NCBI GenBank assembly: GCA_010094045.1 | Contig: ML986580.1 | Span: 140,059 to 204,058, forward strand | Reading direction: 5' to 3' | Source: Lojkania enalia | Lineage: Eukaryota > Ascomycota > Dothideomycetes > Pleosporales | Length of the DNA stretch: 64,000 bases | Part shown: piece by piece, positions 34,721-46,581 of the stretch | Layout of the letters: every line of letters begins with the position of its first letter | How positions within the stretch are numbered: the stretch's first letter is position 1 | Notes under the pieces: model-generated | What the model was told of the DNA's origin: nothing | Seen by the model: only the letters and a program-made list of their open reading frames with translations | Database searches by the model: none | Position numbers and translations under genes: made by a program

Positions 34721-35312
34721 CTCGGTAAGTATCTCTACGTTTAATATCTTTATTAATACTACTATACTATACCTTTATATTCTATAAAATATTAAGCAAC
34801 ATTCTAATACTTGTATAATACTATTATAGAGCTAGCTAGCAATTATCCTAAGTCGAACAGTAAGCTTGGTACGCTTCTTTGAATTAGTAGTACAATCGTG
34901 CAGTAGGAGGACTCCAGCTTATCGAGTCTAAAGTGTACTTCAAGGGACTTCATATATCGCTACAGCGCTACATATGCTTCGATGTGATTTTTATTAATAG
35001 CTAAGATTACAAGAGATGTCATACCTTCCTATTATTCTGAATTTATACTATTTTGGTGATCCATCACACTTGAAGTCAATAAATGGGGGCCTTATAACAA
35101 AGGTGGCCAGCTCAGCTGTGGGGTATGTTAGTCGCGATGTATTGTGAGAACACATATATCATCTGATATTGGATAGGTTCAAAAAATTACATTTGTCCCG
35201 CATGGGTATTATCACATTGATAACTACGTTAAATATTTAGGGTAAATACAAGGCGCTAAGTGAAGATGCTTAAGTAACACGGAAGGAGATGCCATATGAT
35301 GTCGTCTCAAAT
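34721..35312. other. intergenic, AT-rich then normal
   Basis: Probable 3' flank of the P450 gene and flank of the repeats. No gene is recognised. Confidence 0.4.
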
Positions 35313-36970
35313 CTATGCTTTCCGACGAACACGCATCTCAGCACTCTGTGGCGGAAGCATGAAGTTAAGCATTGAAGTCCTCTTCCCAGGCTTCTTCGTG
35401 ACCTCAACATCATAGTTAAGGAGCACATGAGAAAGCGCCTGTTTCACCATGTGAGCCACTAACCATCGCCCAGGGCAAGCATGCCTGCCGTAGCCGAATG
35501 GGAGAAACGTGGTGCTCACGGTGGTCATGAGTTCCCTCTTGGTAGCCTGTTTAGTGCTAGTCCGCTGTGAGGCATCGAACTCTCGTGAGAATCTGAAAGC
35601 ATCAAACTGCTCAGGATTCTGGTATATATCAGGATCCAGATGCATCATTTGCGCGGGGAAGACCGTTCGCACACCGGACCCGACAGTTATTCGGCGGCCT
35701 TCACCGAGATCGATTGCCTCGCCCGAGATAACGTCTAAGGGGAGTAGGTGCACCATTACATCATTGAGGCGCATGGATTCGCGCACCGCGGAGTCGACAC
35801 AGTAAAGGGCGTCGACAGCCTCCTTCGTCGATAAGCCTTGGTGCTCCGCCGATACGCGGCGGCATTCTGCCTCGAGTGTGCTGATGATATCATCGCGGGA
35901 TGGACTGCAATAGATCTCTAGCACGGCATGGGCAAAGACCCAGCCGATGGCGAAGACAAACATGGATGTAAGAGCGAGGATGCGACTGGCTATCTTGTGC
36001 GCGGTCATCTGTTCCGGGCCATGATTCTTGGCCACGCGGATCAGCCACTGGATCACATCGCCCTAGAAGCGAGGTGATGGTTAGAACCGTAAATTGCAAT
36101 AGAGATCGAACGGGCTAAGATCGTGAGAGTTGGACATACCGGGCCGTCGTCTTGACCCTCCTTCTCCTCATACTTCCGCATCCTTTCCTCCACCATAGGT
36201 ATCAAGATCTTTAGCAATTTTTGTTGCCGATATCTAGCCCGCAAGGCTAGTACACGTCCTGCTACTGGCCTCACAGCAGGAGGCAGACAGTTGATCAAGC
36301 AGCCATCCACCAAGACCGAATTGGCATAGAGTCTCGACTGCTCTAGATAATTCTCGTCCCTACACCCAGGTAATCCGACCATGATGCGCAAGGCTACGCG
36401 TGCAATAATACGCACCATGGAGTCCCATGCATTGACAACTATTCCCTGTTTGGAATCACCCCAGCATGTCCGGAAGGCTGCGTCCCATTCTTCGGCCATG
36501 ATGGCGCCAAGAGCAGTCATATCTCTTGGAGCCAGATTCTTGCGGACGATTTCAAAGTGGATGGTATTGCCCCAGACATCCTTATCTGTCATTAGGTATT
36601 GAAATTGGGCGTTGTCAAGCAAAGCATTGTAGCTAGACAATTCATCCCTGGGCTTGTTGAGGAGGTTGAGCATCGAGGGCGGCAGCACGACAAGAGCTCC
36701 GCCCACCCACATAGTGGGAAGGACAAAAGGCTTGTTGGACTTGGAAAATTTTTCGTAACCTTCGCGCATAGTCTCTTGCATCGAAGTCACGGACCTCGCG
36801 ATAGCGAGAGCCCATGAGATGATACCGCCCCCGGATGGGACGCCCACGGTGTCGATCTTCGCCCATAGTTCGTTGTGCGGCTTGCCTCGTACAATCACGA
36901 ATAAAAACCGGAGAAGAAATAGCCCCGCTGCTACAAGGGCCAGAGTCGGTAAGTGAGTGGCCCACGCCAT
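35313..36970 (-). CDS. cytochrome P450 monooxygenase (1)
   Basis: The predicted protein has 526 aa in two exons, 36970-36140 and 36062-35313. The 77-base intron (GTATGT..CTAG) is phase 0. The start at 36970 has a strong context (CACCATGG) and puts the membrane anchor LPTLALVAAGLFLLRFLFV at residues about 7-25; the ATG at 37033 is an alternative. K-helix ESMR and heme-binding FGYGRHACPGRW are intact. The I-helix region reads FAIGWVFAHAVLEIY and lacks the usual A-G-x-D/E-T-T, which is odd for a monooxygenase. The type resembles fungal CYPs of secondary metabolism (ent-kaurene-oxidase-like), an inference from motif style. It is divergent from the MFS exporter at 38448. Confidence 0.9.
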
Positions 36971-38447
36971 GGTGAGATTTCTCTCGGATAAAGAGAGTGC
37001 TCTGAGGTTATCTGATTGCAGTATGTAAGGCATGAGAACTAAGTCGATTGTACATGAGCGTATTTAGCTGATGATGATTGCCAACTGTGTCCAGTGGAAG
37101 AGTATTTAGTGATCTGTAGAGCCAACGTGGCGGTGGGTGAGCAAGGTAAGTATAAGATACAGTAAGCTAAGAAACCACGATATGGTGCTGAGCAATATAT
37201 AAGTGAATGCAGGTAGCGCCACAGGTAAAGCCCGTAGGATTCGTGGACAGACATAATTTTTGTGCTGAGTAATGTGTCCTAAGTGTCCCAATCTATAAGG
37301 TTGACTTTTCCTCCTTCCCTCTATAGATTGAGAGAAGATGGCTGTATACGATATTTCCTACTATGGTAAATTAGGGTTTAGTAGATACTTTTTAGGTATA
37401 GAAAATAATTAGTAAAAATTGTTTACTATAGTAATAATCCTAACTAAGTTGTATTATTTAAGCCTTAGTAGATAAGCTAAATAAGCTTAATAGAAATTTA
37501 ATAAGAAATAAGGAAGAATTATTCTTCCTAATAAATATACTATCCTATTTCCTATAATATTATATATAATAGACAAGAAAATACACTTAATAAATTAGAA
37601 ACATAATTCTTTTCCATATTAATTTACGTCGCAGGAAAATTACCTAACTAATGCAACAATCGTTAGACCTGATTATCGCAATAAATACTAGTACACAAGC
37701 TGCATAATCGTATATGCAGGGCATTACGGGGGGCCTTAAAAGGTAGTATGGGGCGACAAGGAAAAGTAAAGGAACTAGTCATTCACGGGCCATAGACATA
37801 GCTACGCGAGACTTGCGCTGCATCTATTGATCTTGGAAATACAATGCGAACTGTATTCTGCACTTACCCGAGGGTGGCTGACCGTTACTGTGCCATATCG
37901 CATTAGAATTCGGTATCTCACCCCGTGCCCTGTCGATCGTCGGCTACGGACATTATCGGTGTCCGAAGGGCTTTCTGGGGTGCATGTCTCACACATGTTA
38001 TCGAAGAAGTTTCCTCATCTGCTCGCCGGTGCATTCCTATTGGGATGTTGCGCTATCCACTTGTAATTTATTATGCTTCCATTGGTAATCCTCGAACCTA
38101 GTCGGCGCCTAATCAGCAGCTGTCATTGGTTAACAAGCTGCGTTTCCTGGTGCACAAATGGAGCAGTCATCCTCGGCCACCGAACCGAGCCTGCTGTGCC
38201 CCCCTCTCGTCTTCTTCGATTGATTCTAGAAATGTAACGTACAGGGATACATTGAAATAGGGCCTCCCCTGGTGATAGATTGATTTCGTAAGATGACTTG
38301 GCATCTCATTAGCGCCTTCGCGTACCTACATACCTCGCCCACGCTCTAGTAGCTTGCTCACTATTCAGTCTCCCACTAGTGAGGCAATAAAGCTACAATA
38401 TTCAGCTCGGCCTCACCTAGTGCCCTTGCACTAAGCCGCACACGGCC
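36971..38447. promoter_or_regulatory. shared divergent promoter region (P450 / MFS)
   Basis: About 1.4 kb separates two divergently transcribed cluster genes. The middle (37360-37610) is AT-rich and RIP-like. A symmetrical CGG site is at 37947-37965. Confidence 0.55.
37947..37965. promoter_or_regulatory. candidate Zn2Cys6 operator CGGACA-N7-TGTCCG
   Basis: A perfect 6-base inverted repeat with outward CGG/CCG ends and a 7-base spacer matches the form bound by fungal binuclear zinc-cluster regulators. It lies about 480 bases upstream of the MFS ATG. Confidence 0.35.
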
Positions 38448-40734
38448 ATGGCGTAAGGGTCCTTCTCACTTTATATTCTCCGATTTCTAAACCAAAACCT
38501 CAGCAGCACAGAAAAGACTACTAGTATTACGGTGGACGGGGAGCCTGATACTCGCCCTCGCTCTGCCGAGCCTACATCTGAAAAGTTACCGCCTGAGGAG
38601 ACGTTGATGCTAGATTCCGATGACAAGGAGGCGGACAACGCCGATATCAAATCCGACAATGCCGCCGGATACGTGACAGGCTTCAAGTTGGCACTAGTTG
38701 TCGGCAGCGTGGCTCTTGCTTGTTTCCTTATGCTCTTGGACACTATGGTCATCAGCACGGTAAGTTGCTCATGTCCAATTCTCTCCTATAGGCCGGCGAC
38801 TCACTATCTTAAGGCGGTCCCACGTATTACAGATGCCTTCAACTCCCTTCCTGATGTCGGGTGGTATGCCAGTGCGTACCAATTCGGCAGGTTTGTGATT
38901 TCTTGCAATCTTTGAGAGGAGCATTAAGCTAAGGAGAGCGACAGTGCCGCCCCGCAGCCACTCACTGGCAAAGTGTATACGCACTTCAACTCAAAGGTTC
39001 GTATAAGTTCGTTTGCATTTTGGTGTTGGCATGTGACAAGCCCTCTTACTAATATAAATACAACAGTGGTCTTTCTTGTTCTTCTTTGGGATTTTCGAGT
39101 TCGGTTCTGTTCTCTGTGGTGCTGCTGTCTCGTCTAATATGTTGATCGTTGGCCGTGCTGTTGCCGGCTTTGGTGCTGCTGGCATCATAAACGGTGCCAT
39201 CACTATTATTTCCAGCTGTGCCCCTCTTGAGAAGCGCCCAAGTAAGTGAAATTTGCCTTTAAACCTATATTTAAATATTGTAACTTCAGTAATCGTGGAA
39301 TCGCTAATTTGCCTTTATAGCGCTCATCGGCCTGACAATGGGATGTATGTGTACTTCCAAACCATGCCAGATACACCAGCACTTACTCAGACATCGCTTG
39401 TAGTGAACCAGCTTGGGCTTGTAGCCGGACCTCTTATTGGTGGCGCTTTCACTTCATATACTACTTGGAGATGGTGTAAGTCTTACGTATTCGTCTGATT
39501 TTCACAACTAGCGGCTTCTGACGTAGACGTTAGGCTTTTACATTAACTTACCTCTGGGAGCTTTTACTGCGCTAGTTCTCCTCCTGCTACGGATACCGGA
39601 ACAAACGCCAAAGAAAAACGCTCTGGTGGTTCTTGCAAAGCTACACCACTATCTAGACCTTGTTGGATTCGTTCTCTTTGCCCCTGCCGTCCTGCAGCTC
39701 CTTCTTGCTCTTCAATACGGAGGCAATCAGTACCCATGGAATTCTTCCCGCGTCATAGGCCTGTTCTGCGGTTCTGGGGCTAATTTTATTGTGTGGCTCT
39801 TCTGGAATTGGCATAAGGGAGATGACGCGCTACTTCCAAGCTCCATGCTTAAACAAAGAGTTGTGTGGACATCAGGACTGTACCAGTCATTCATGATCTC
39901 GGCAGTTTACGGAGCGACTTTCTTCCTACCTATATATTTCCAGGCCATCAATAATGCTACACCAGTGCTTAGTGGGGTGTATCTTTTACCCACGATCCTC
40001 CCGCAGCTTTTCGCAGCCGGTCTTTCAGGGATATTGCGTAAGTTTTCAGATCAAGAAGCCCTGAATTCGAAATGCACATATCGCTAATTATAGCCCAGTA
40101 CAAAAGATGGGATTCGTGATACCTATAGCCATTGTTGGCACCATTCTTCTTACCGTGGGAAGCGGCCTCTACTCGCTACTGCAGCCGGCAAGCCCTACTG
40201 GGTATTGGGTTGGATTTCAGATCATAGCAGGAATCGGGTCAGGGCTTAGCATGCAATTGGTGCGTTTATTGATACACCGTCCGACCACGTGCAAGCACTA
40301 ACTCAATTCATCCGTACTAGGCTATCATTTCAGTTCAAGCGGCTGTGAGCGGAGAACAACTCGCTACAGGCATGGCATTGATCATTTTTGCGCAGTCCTT
40401 GGGCCCGGCTATCGTGCTAGTTCTATGCAACGTGATTTTTCTTTCTAGCCTTAGCTCACAGCTGCGAGAGAAAGCACCAAGCACCAACGCTGCGGCAGTT
40501 ATTCAGGCAGGGGCCACGGGTTTCCGTGCCGTTGTGCAGCCTAATGACCTCCCTGGTGTCCTGTCCGCCTATGCCAACAGCGTTGATCGGGTTTTCTACT
40601 TGGTCGCTGCAGTGGCTGGTGCATGTGCCATCGTGCTGTGGGGAATGGGCTGGCATGACTTGAGAAAGAAAGATGCTAGTGAAGAGAATTCTACGGATAA
40701 TGCTGAAAAGCAAGGCGAAAAAACTGTAGTTTAA
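38448..40734 (+). CDS. MFS exporter, DHA2 (14-TM) type
   Basis: The predicted protein has 579 aa in ten exons: 38448-38452, 38504-38759, 38814-38890, 38945-38996, 39067-39241, 39321-39344, 39404-39475, 39534-40037, 40099-40259 and 40321-40734. All introns are 51-79 bases with GT..AG, and the spliced length is divisible by 3. The N-terminus is hydrophilic and acidic (residues 1-60). TM1 carries the [14 protein letters not shown] motif of drug:H+ antiporters; motif C is [10 protein letters not shown], followed by [15 protein letters not shown]. It would export small toxic molecules or metabolites at the plasma membrane in exchange for protons. The first exon is only five bases (ATGGC). No frame break is seen. 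Confidence 0.9.
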
Positions 40735-41412
40735 TATGGGGCCTGATAAAGGGCGATTGACGCTATGTTGATGCATCGAAAGCTGGGGCATTGTACTTAA
40801 ATATTTCTCACGTTGCCTTATAAGAGATTAGCCAAAGATAGAATGGATATTGGAATGAGCTAGAAGTGATTCCTAGCTTTGTTTGGAGAGCAATGAACGC
40901 AAGTGTTGATGTCTTTCTGCACCATATCGCCTATCTTGACCCCTAGCCTCGTTAAGTACGGGCATTCTCGACAGCTCGTTTACATGGTCTAATCCTTGAT
41001 ACTAGAATGTTCTCGTTACATCTCCTGGTAGTAGTAGACATATAGGTAGAATCAGGTGGGGACGCATTGTGTAGAGTAGTTGAGTTTCTGATCCGGAGGT
41101 GCTGTTCATGCTTGCGAATAATGGTTGGCCAGGTTTTCTTCACAATAGAATAGGATGCTGAGATTCTTCTATACACTGAATCATAAGAAATGCAAACATA
41201 AACTCGTCCGAACACGGAACTGTACAATGTGGCTCGCCTTGGGAACATTTGTCCTTCTAGGATTCGGTGTCCCCACCCTAGCCAAACCGCTAGCCCGTCA
41301 TTATATCTTCATTCATACCGAATCCAAGCATAAGGAATAGATAGATACACATCCGGCTCGCATTCTGCCGTTTATATGGGCCTAGCTTCCTGGAAAATCA
41401 GTTCTACAAATA
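40735..41412. other. convergent 3' region
   Basis: Lies between the stop of the MFS gene and the stop of the rhodopsin-domain gene. No gene is recognised. Confidence 0.4.
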
Positions 41413-42696
41413 TCACACATTGTCCCAACTTCGGCTGTATGAGACGCTAGTCTCCGTAGTTGAAAGAATGCCGTTCTTCTTCACCAGGTCCTGTTGGCTT
41501 CCCTGATGTTTCTCCTCGTATGTTATCCCACTTTTCTTACTAGCCCGGCCAAGCCTTTCCTTCGACATCTCTAGATCCTCATACGGCCCGCCCTTGCTAT
41601 CGTACTTAAGAGAATCCATCGTTGATGACTTGGACGACTTCCTCGCCCGTAGAATACTGGACAAAGAACCGGAGATGGTCTTCGTCACCTCCAACCTCGT
41701 GATAGAACGCAGTGGTGGAACGCAGCCCATCATGATGACGAACGCCTGCTCGAGGCATGTCCAAAGGATCGCGAGTGTGGCATCGTATTGAACATCGGTG
41801 GCGGTAGGATTAGTCTGTTGATCGGCAATGTGCTTTAGGTTGATGGTCTTGAGAATAGACAAGACCATGGTGAGTAGGGACACGCTCATAAGAAGAACGA
41901 GGCCTATCCGTTGCCGTACAGCCATCTGAAGCCGCCATATGATCATGACTGGGAATAGGACGAAGGTCAAGTCGGTGAAGGTCCACAAAGCTGTCGCACA
42001 GTATCGTGGTTAGCGGCATATCGTGGTGTCAAAGACGAAACACAGTAGACAGCAACTCACCTTGACCGAGGAATGCTAAATCAATGTAGATCTTTGGATC
42101 CCAGCGCTTGGCTGGGAGAAACGGATTCCAGTTCCCACTAACCGGAGTAGTTTGCAAGTACGTGCAGGGAAGAATAACGAGTGTCAGAATGGTACAAATG
42201 CCCGTCACGACGATCAAGAACCACTTGAGCCATTCGTGAACGCCACCAAAGAGTCGCACAAGCAGTACAGCGATGGAGATGCGCGCCACGATGGAAACAA
42301 GGAGCCCAGGCGTATTTGCAAGCCACATCCATTTCAAGACGTTGATCATCTGATCTGGCCTCAAGCTGGCATCGTGCTTTCCGAGGCCGTAGTGGTAGCC
42401 AACGGTCACAAATGACTGAGAGACGATGTCAAAGACCTGGTTCAGATTAGCATCCCAAGCATCACGAACAATCCAGCGCGCCCAGTTTGAAGGCAGGTGT
42501 ACTTGGTACTGGCACTTACGAGAGCGATACCCATCAGCCAATCGTCCAGAGCAGGACCGCTGGCTAGTTTAATGCGCACGTAGAACCGAAGGACTACAGC
42601 AACAATTGCTAAACTTGTAAAAGTCCAGGTCAAACCCATGATCATAGGCCCGCGGCCTAAATCGTCTGGGTTGACAGGTGGGGGAAATTGCGACAT
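41413..42696 (-). CDS. fungal rhodopsin-domain (Pth11-like) integral membrane protein
   Basis: The predicted protein has 376 aa in three exons: 42696-42520, 42436-42061 and 41990-41413. The 83- and 70-base introns (GTAAGT..CCAG and GTGAGT..ACAG) keep frame. About seven hydrophobic segments are present, from WTFTSLAIVAVVLRFYVRI (TM1) to a late TLAILWTCLEQAFVIMMG, then a cytosolic Ser/Lys-rich tail of about 90 residues. Family marks are DDWLM in the first loop, HYGLGKH, and the loop Cys ILPCTYLQTTPV. These proteins are common in Pezizomycotina and often sit in metabolite clusters; some of the wider group act as surface receptors, but the ligand here is unknown. It lies between the exporter and the second P450. 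Confidence 0.88.
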
Positions 42697-44452
42697 TGTT
42701 GATGATGGATGGTAGTGAGTACAACGAGATCTGAGAGCGGGATGGCCCGACAACTGATAAATGGTCAGAGAGTGGTATCGGACTTGGCCCCTACTTCGGC
42801 ACCCATCTGAGCACCCAACTAACGGCATGCTGATCTACTTCGCTTAAGCCCCTAAAGCAAGCGGACTACTGATTGCCCCACAATGATAGGGTCGCTACGA
42901 ACGTTTCCTGGTGTGTTACACTGGAAGGATTCAAGGGTTCAATCAATTTCCGTTAGTTTCGGCCAACGATCAACGGATTCCTCTAACATCCTATATTATA
43001 CATGTAGCTAGCTAAATATAAAAAGAATATTATAGTTTAAATTTAGCTCTAAATCGTATTTAAAAAATTAGTAAATAAAATAAAATTATTAAAAATTTAA
43101 AATATAATTTTATTTTATTTTATTATATTTTATTATTTTTTAATTTTTAAATATTTTCTATTTTTTTTTTAAATAAAAATTATTATTAATCTATTAAATT
43201 AAATATTTTTTAATTTTTACTAGATTTTAAAGAACTTAAAGGACAAGGGCATTTTCAGTAGTCGCAAAATCAATAACCGTTGAAAACCCCGGCAAATCCT
43301 GCAGATTCAACTCCGCTATCCTCCTTCCCGTCCCGTCTACTCTAACACGGGACACACCACCCAGTTCCAGATCCCGCCGGGAACTACAAGAGCCAACAGT
43401 TTCGGAACTTCATACAGTATGTATGCATAATGCGTCGAGGTATCCCCATCTGTGCCTGCATCGTATATCTGCGGGAGAAGTGGTGTTATACAAGATGACA
43501 TACGCTTACGAACGGGCCTTCCTCTGACCCGGATCTCACTCTTGCGAATCTAGTAGTTCCCCATGGAGAAAGTATTAATTGCACATGCATAAACAATTCC
43601 CGGCTAACGGTATGGAGAGGGCAGCTCGGCCAAAGCGGGCGGGCCGGGAGGGACGAGTCGGATGGGGGTTGCGGCGCTTGATGAGAATTCCAAGGGCGAG
43701 GGTGTGACAGCCAGCGAACGGAAAACGTGGCGACCATGGAGACCATGGTCCCGATCCCGGTCGCTGAAATATTGAAACGGCAGCGGGCCCTGGCCCGCCT
43801 AAGCTTATCGGATTATTTGGAATGGCGCTATAGAGTCACGTGACCATTACACAATATGTACAACCTTGGAGCATCTTTACCACCTCTTAGCTCTCGATAT
43901 GATTTAATCGTCCTTCTACTGCTGCATCTCGCTTAGCGCAGCTATCCAGGAATATTGTGCACTAGGGTGCAGTGCAAAAAGTCGCCTGATGGTCTACGAA
44001 GAATCTATATGAAAAAGCCTAGAACCACCCTGGACTACGCGATACATGGATCCTGATCCTGGAGATCAATGCGTTAGAATCAGAATGGCTGGGGCTCATC
44101 TAGAGTATGCTGTTCCTCCATCACATAGTCGGTACACTCAATCGATTCAACCTTCTCGTCTAGCTTGCTGTTAAGAGTGGTCACATGTAAATACAGTGCG
44201 CGTCGGTCTCCGAAAAAGCTCGGACCTCTAGTTCTGTCCAGGGTCTTGCAGCCTATTGGTGCACCTTCCTATACTACGGTAGGCAGTTCCAACGCTGTCT
44301 GTAGCAAGGCGTTATTGGCTAGCTAGTTAAGCATCATCTATGCAGGAACACTCGTCTTCATTCTTTGAAAAATTGGGAATCCCGAAAGACATTCCTCCTA
44401 CATACGACGACCGGGGGACAAGGAGACCGAGCGACTGCAAAGTCGGGTGACA
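42697..44452. other. intergenic with an AT-only island
   Basis: 43010-43230 consists almost wholly of A and T, with short TTTTATTT/AAATAAAA runs that are loosely palindromic. On the right comes GC-normal sequence without a recognisable gene. The 86-codon frame at 43486-43746 has no family resemblance. Confidence 0.6.
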
Positions 44453-46242
44453 TCAGCCTTCGTACGGAGTAACTTGAGCCATCAAGTTGCACCCTGCCTT
44501 GGTGCCGATCCCAAAATTGTCCTTCTCTAACTCGAAGTCGCCGGCCGTAGTACCCTTGATCGTGAAAGTGAAATGCTGAACTAGGGCAGTGAGAAGCAGG
44601 TACATCTCTGCCCAGGCTAGGCTACGGGGCGGTTTATGTCAGCAAGAGGATGGAAACAGGGAAGGATGATCACGGCCAGGAGGAGAATGGGACTCACTGC
44701 ATGCCGAGGCATATCCTCGTTCCTCGTGAGAAGGGAGCAAACTTGGAAGCGGCCGCCCCTTGGCCGATGGAATCCATCCACCGATCTGGGTTGAAGCGCA
44801 TTGGATCGGGATATACTTTCTCGTCAGTGTGCATCAACAAAGTAGTCATTCCGACTGGCGTCCCGGCAGGAATACGCCAGTTGTCGTAGAAGAGGTCCTT
44901 ATCCGTGATACGCGCTGCCCGTGAAGCAACTGCAGGACTCAAGCGCATGCCTTCCATTAGGATAGCTGTGAGATAGGGTAGCTGCTCCAGTTTCTTTAAC
45001 TGGATTGGCTCAGTAGACTGAGTAGTGACCGAGGCAATTTCTTCCCTAAGCCGTTGAAGAATCTCGTCATTGCTGTAGACATGATAAAGGATCAGTCTCA
45101 GGGTGTTGGCGGTCGTTTCAAATCCTGCACCAGTCACAGTAGCTACTTCCTCGAAAACGCGGTTGAAGGTTTTGTCGGCAGGTGGAAGGTCTGAGTGAAC
45201 AATCGCGTGGACCATGGTGTTCCGGATCTTATTGTCGGGAGAGGAAGATTCCGCTGCGGCCAAAGTATCCCGCGTGTCTTGTTCGGATTGCTGTCAGAGT
45301 CAGCGTTAAGCAAGAAGGCTGCATAGCAATAGCGCCAGTCCGAGTCGCCCACTCTATGGCTAGTAGTAGCTCACCTGGAGATATCGAAGGAAGGATTTAG
45401 TGCCTTCATCTGCCATCTTCATAGCCCAGTCGATCGGCATCGCCCTCATAGCGGGACCGAACCAGCGTATATGCTTTGTGGTCCGCCAGAACACTCCCGC
45501 GCCTTGAGACGAGATGGACAGTCCAACACCGAAATCTTCTAAGTCGAGCTCGTTGTACGCTTTTCCAACAATGAATTCGTTGGCATTGTCTCGTGTGAAG
45601 GCACTGATGGCTGCGCCTAGGTTGAAGGTGGATCCAGCGAGCTTGGAAATGCGCTGGCAGAGCTTGTCAATATTCTTGCGTAGTAGATATTGTCGAGCAA
45701 TAACATTTGTCTTCGAGAAAAAGGGGGCAATAGCACGGCGGCGGGCCTTGTGAGCATCGTGGTCTATGAAGGTGAATTAGCCGGGCATTGTCCATAATGG
45801 TGGGAGATGCGGCACCTGAACCGAAGATGGTGGAGCCTTTAGCCCCGAAGGCATCGTACGCCCAGGAATACTTGTGCCAACGCCCATCCGTGCGATACAG
45901 CGTCTCGAAGAATGCCGGATCGATGACATGCAGTTCGTACGGGCTAATCCGGATGATAGGGCCTACTCGAGGTCAAGAGTCAGATGCGGAACCTGTTGGC
46001 TGCAAAGACAATTTGGAAGCAGAAAATAGCCTACCGTATGTCCTATGTAGTTCTGCAATCTTTGAGGTGTATTGTCCACCTAGAACGACGTCATAGTAGG
46101 CCTCGTACCAGCGCGAGATAGCTGCCAGTTTAGGGCCAGGAAAGCGAGACAGAGGATGAAGGAACAAACGGTAGAAGACAAGGGTTCCGTAGTAAGCAAT
46201 GACCGCTCCAACTAGCATGCGCCAACTAATTGCAGACTCCAT
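44453..46242 (-). CDS. cytochrome P450 monooxygenase (2), trichodiene-oxygenase-like
   Basis: The predicted protein has 501 aa in five exons: 46242-46035, 45962-45816, 45763-45375, 45290-44698 and 44621-44453. All junctions are GT..AG with matching phase, and the spliced length is divisible by 3. The N-terminal anchor is [15 protein letters not shown], followed by the hinge [13 protein letters not shown]. It has an intact I-helix GAGFETT, K-helix EGMR, the PERF-like FNPDRW and heme loop [12 protein letters not shown]. The overall pattern ([27 protein letters not shown]) resembles the trichodiene-oxygenase-like CYP58/65-type group of fungal metabolism. It would sit on the ER membrane and oxidise a small hydrophobic substrate. 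It is 340 bases from the O-methyltransferase, in the same direction. Confidence 0.92.
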
Positions 46243-46581
46243 GTCAACAATTATCAGAAGGGAAGAAGAGGTTGATGATCGGGTGTAGACTATGACCTGG
46301 TGGTCTAAAGCCAGAGGAGGTTAGCTGGCTGCACCCTGTAGGCGGTGGCGATCAGACTGGGCCTTGGCACGTGCTTGGCTTTCCATACATTCATTAGTGC
46401 ATGGTGGTCTGTGTAGCGTGAGGTGTGGGGGTCTCCTGTCAGGCACGCACCCGAGAACGGGACCCGACCGAGTCCACCGGGGCTAGACCGAATTAATCTC
46501 AGTCGCTACATTGGGATTGGCTATCTCCATTTTCGGGGGCCGTTATCAACCCATCTACTAGGGTAATAATACTGTGCTAAG
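46243..46581. promoter_or_regulatory. upstream region of P450 (2)
   Basis: It lies between the methyltransferase stop and the P450 start. It contains GGCACGTGC near 46366 but no clear operator. Confidence 0.3.
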
